Shown here: positions 61,695-64,000 of the stretch, piece by piece
Position numbering within the stretch: the first letter of the stretch is position 1
Layout: the number at the start of each line of letters is the position of its first letter
NCBI GenBank assembly: GCA_963843645.1
Contig: CAWJLE010000006.1
Coordinates: forward strand, 194,537 to 258,536
Direction: 5' to 3'
Source of the DNA: CAWJLE01 sp963843645
Lineage (GTDB): Bacteria > Chloroflexota > Anaerolineae > DAOTYC01
DNA length: 64,000 nucleotides
Position numbers and translations under genes: made by a program
Notes under the pieces: generated by a model
What the model was told of the DNA's origin: nothing
Seen by the model: the letters and a program-made list of their open reading frames with translations, nothing else
The model's database searches: none

Positions 61695-63357
61695 GTGAAG
61701 TCACTTCTCGCGTTGCCCCATTTGCCCATATTGCTGTATCTGACGGCTGCGTCGATTCTGGCGGTCGGCGGCCGTCGAATCTCCAGCCGCGTCCGGAATG
61801 CCCTGGCGGCCGGCGTTTGCGTCGCGGTGGGAGTCATCCTGCTGATAATTCGCCGCACGGTCCCCGTCGACATCGTCTTCTCCGATTGGTTGGTGCACCT
61901 GACGCTCTTCGGCAGTCTGATTTACCACGTGGATGCTCTGAGCTGGACCTTCGCTGCCATGCTGACGTTGGTCGTGGGAGCCAAGCTGGCCTGGACGGCC
62001 ATCGACCGCCAGAACGACCGCGATGCACGCCTCGTACCGGGACTGCTCCTGTTGGCGGCTGCCGGCTACTCGATGCTCTTCGCCGGCAACCTGCTCACGG
62101 TTCTCGTGAGTTGGACCGCGCTGATGACTGCTTCGCTGATCCTGCTTGCTTTGGGGCGGTGTGGCACGCGCGCCGCGCGGCGCTACCTGATCGTATTCGG
62201 AATCGCGGCGCTACTTCTGATGTGGGCCACGTGGGACGCAGGCCGTGGCGACGGCGGGCGTTGGGCGAGCCTGGCGCTCTCGCGGCCGGCCGCGCTGGCC
62301 CTGTTCGTCGCGGCCTGGATTGGCCTGGCGGCCTATCCTCTCCACGTGTGGCTGCCCCTGGATGAGGGCCTCTGGGACGACATCTTTTCGTGCTTCACAT
62401 TGCACCTTCCCTGGTTGCCTTGTACTTGCTCGCTCGTCTGAGCCTCGTGGCTAACGGACGTGCATTGTATCAAGATCTGTGGATAGCCCTGGGCGCCGTG
62501 GCGCTGTTGTTGGGTGCGGAGCTGGCGTGGGTTCAGCGTCAGAAGCAAGCTGCGCTCGCCTACGTGGCGGCGGCGCTGGGTGGCGCGTTGATCCTGGGCG
62601 CATCACTTCCGCCGGTCCGGTCGCTGTTCATCATTTTGCCTTGGGCAATGGTCCTGCCGCCGGCGCTGTTCGTATTGGTCCTGGTGCCGCCGCGGGCAGG
62701 CGCGGACGATCCTCAGTGGCTGGACGACCTGCTGCGCGCGGTCACCGGTCTGGCCTCGGCCGCGCTGATCGGGCTGCCGCCGACCGCCGGGTTCATCGTG
62801 TGGTCGCAGCTTGAGAGCGCCGTGCGCTCCGTCGCTAGCCCGATACTGTCGACGACGCTGATCGTAGTGTTGGTCGCGTCCGGCGGGCTGATCGCCGCCA
62901 CGCTGTTTCGCTTCTGGTTGGTCGGCCGGTCCGAGGGGCGCGTTCATGCAGGCTGGCAGCGCGGCGTGTTGAGCGCCACTCCTGCTGCGCCGATGCTCCT
63001 GGTCGCGGTGCGTCCGCGCTGGGCGGTGGCGCGAATGGTCGGGCCATCGCTCGCGTCGGCGATGCACGTCGCCGCGGTTGCGCTGCCCCTGGCCTGTGGA
63101 CGATAGCCTTGCCTGTGACCTTGGGCTTCGCATTGACCTGGGTTACGCTCAAGGTGCCTGTCGATTTGCAGGCGCCGGCGTGGGACCGGCTCGGCGAGCG
63201 CCTGGCGCCTGGAGTGGGCTTGCGCGTGGGTCGAGGCTGTGGGCCGCTGGCTGTCCGGGGTTTGCGAGAGGTGACGGATCTCGTGCACGGTGATCATCAT
63301 TTGGTGTGGGCCTTCCTGGTTGTACTGGTATTCTTATGGCTTTACTTGTTCCCGTGA
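61695..63357 (+). CDS. NuoN/L/M-like proton-channel membrane protein, frameshifted
   Basis: About 553 residues after repair (frame changes near 62385 and 63100). Start is GTG 61695 with AGGAGAG. There are many membrane helices. The mid-protein stretch VAAWIGLAAYPLHVWLPLDE matches the conserved HxWLP(L/D) motif of complex I antiporter-like subunits, followed by LLHIAPSLVALYLLARL and LIGLPPTAGFIVWSQLES (the GLPPxxGF-type motif). It is less conserved than canonical NuoL/M/N, so it may belong to a divergent respiratory or hydrogenase-linked complex. It begins a membrane-protein group continuing past the right edge. Confidence 0.7.
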
Positions 63358-63369
63358 TGGAGACCTGAG

Positions 63370-64000
63370 ATGCCGACCTGGCCGCAAGTGCTGGTATACT
63401 TGCCCTTTTTGTCCGAGACGACTGCCGTCATCGGGCTCATGGTGACTTCGTCGCTGATCGTTTGACTGAGCGATTGGCGGATGTCGCTGTTGGCGCTGCT
63501 GGCGCAGTACATCCTGGCCAACGTGTTGTTGGTCCAGTACATCCACGCGGAGATGGCCCTGTTCAAGTTCATCGTGGGCGCGATGCTGTGCCCCGTGCTG
63601 TTCATGAGCGCCAGCCGGGTTCTGGTCGGGCCCGAATTCACCCGGCGCAGTCGCTGGAAAGGCGGCGTTCGGGTGTGGACCTCGCATGAAATTTTCGGCG
63701 TGGGCCTGCCGTTCCGCTTCCTGGGCGTTGTCCTGATGGGCTTGCTCGTCTATGGCTTGCTGCAACGCTTCGCGCTGCCGGGGGTACCCGTCTACCTGAA
63801 CTTCGCCGTGTACTGGCTCAGCTTGATGGGCCTGCTGACGATGATGCTGAGCGGCCGGCCGCTGAAGACTGGGCTGGGGCTTCTGACTTTCATGACCGGT
63901 TTCGAGCTGTACTACATCACCATCGAGCGCGGACTGGTCATCACCGGCCTGCTGGGCGTGCTCCACTTGATGGCGGCTCTGTCTCTGGCTTACAACAATA
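63370..64000 (+). CDS. membrane protein of the Nuo-like cluster, in-frame stop, runs off the right edge
   Basis: Starts at ATG 63370 with GGAG 7 nt upstream. The frame is open except for one TGA at 63463-63465 inside a hydrophobic stretch (TSSLIV-stop-LSDWRMSLLALLAQYIL) and continues to the window end. A single A-to-G change would give Trp. Alternatively the true start is ATG 63481. At least five membrane helices are seen, such as FRFLGVVLMGLLVYGLL and YLNFAVYWLSLMGLLTMML. No specific family is recognised. The position suggests a small membrane subunit acting with the Nuo-like protein. Confidence 0.55.

Overview
The window reads as one contiguous piece of a GC-rich bacterial chromosome, most likely a Chloroflexota (Anaerolineae-like) genome. 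The taxonomic call is inferred from gene content: many LysM proteins with Pro/Thr-rich linkers, a DUF6754-type membrane locus next to a MutL/GlmL-like protein, a Ku/LigD-polymerase pair, a TspO homologue, Ugp-type ABC importers and GntR/FadR regulators. No rRNA, tRNA or CRISPR array was recognised. Many genes are preceded by clear sigma70-type promoters (TTGACA-N16/18-TATAAT variants).

Layout. 1-5.5 kb: a LysM/lamin-tail surface protein, a histidine phosphatase, a GlcE-like FAD oxidoreductase, a ketopantoate reductase-like protein and an M19 dipeptidase. 5.9-14.8 kb: a tightly packed seven-gene locus of membrane proteins. It includes a 1171-residue protein with about 20 W-centred PDWL-type motifs behind a zinc ribbon, and ends with a MutL/GlmL-like actin-fold protein and a partner of unknown function. 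14.9-18.0 kb: a putative sorted surface protein, an ATPase fused to an OmpR-type winged helix, and a nitrilase-family amidase bracketed by palindromic repeats. 18.0-20.4 kb (minus strand): a ku-ligD(pol)-tspO operon. 20.5-24.8 kb: pspA, convergent with a large hybrid histidine kinase. 25.2-25.9 kb: an IS remnant. 26.2-31.3 kb: a cluster of two periplasmic-binding-type proteins (one fused to a VWA domain), a coiled-coil membrane protein and an orphan Leu/Ile/Val-type binding protein. 31.6-40 kb: LysM proteins, a 2-hydroxyacid dehydrogenase, small membrane proteins, a MerR-like regulator, a LarA-family racemase and a polysaccharide deacetylase.

40-60 kb is a carbohydrate or sugar-acid uptake and catabolism region. 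It holds a class II aldolase, a FadR-type regulator, a Ugp/Glp-type ABC importer with two different ATPase subunits, an M24 peptidase-like enzyme, an MDR dehydrogenase, a GntR regulator, an SDR, a second sugar-binding lipoprotein, an iron-dependent alcohol dehydrogenase, a DUF1537 acid-sugar kinase, a PdxA-family dehydrogenase, and the E2 and E3 components of a 2-oxoacid dehydrogenase. It ends with an MFS transporter (60.4-61.7 kb) and Nuo-like proton-channel membrane genes running off the right edge.

The most interesting signal is regulatory. Three TGTCA/CGTCA direct repeats, exactly 11 bp apart and exactly 27 bp (repeat start to -10 start) from an extended -10 box, occur twice: in front of pspA (20406-20460) and in front of the binding-protein/VWA cluster (25911-25965). 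This suggests one OmpR/PhoB-type regulator controls both, possibly as an envelope-stress module.

Caution: from about 44.7 kb to the right edge most genes, but not those at 49.2-52.0 kb, carry single-base frameshifts while keeping their catalytic motifs across frames. I read this mainly as base-calling or assembly error and annotate each as one gene.
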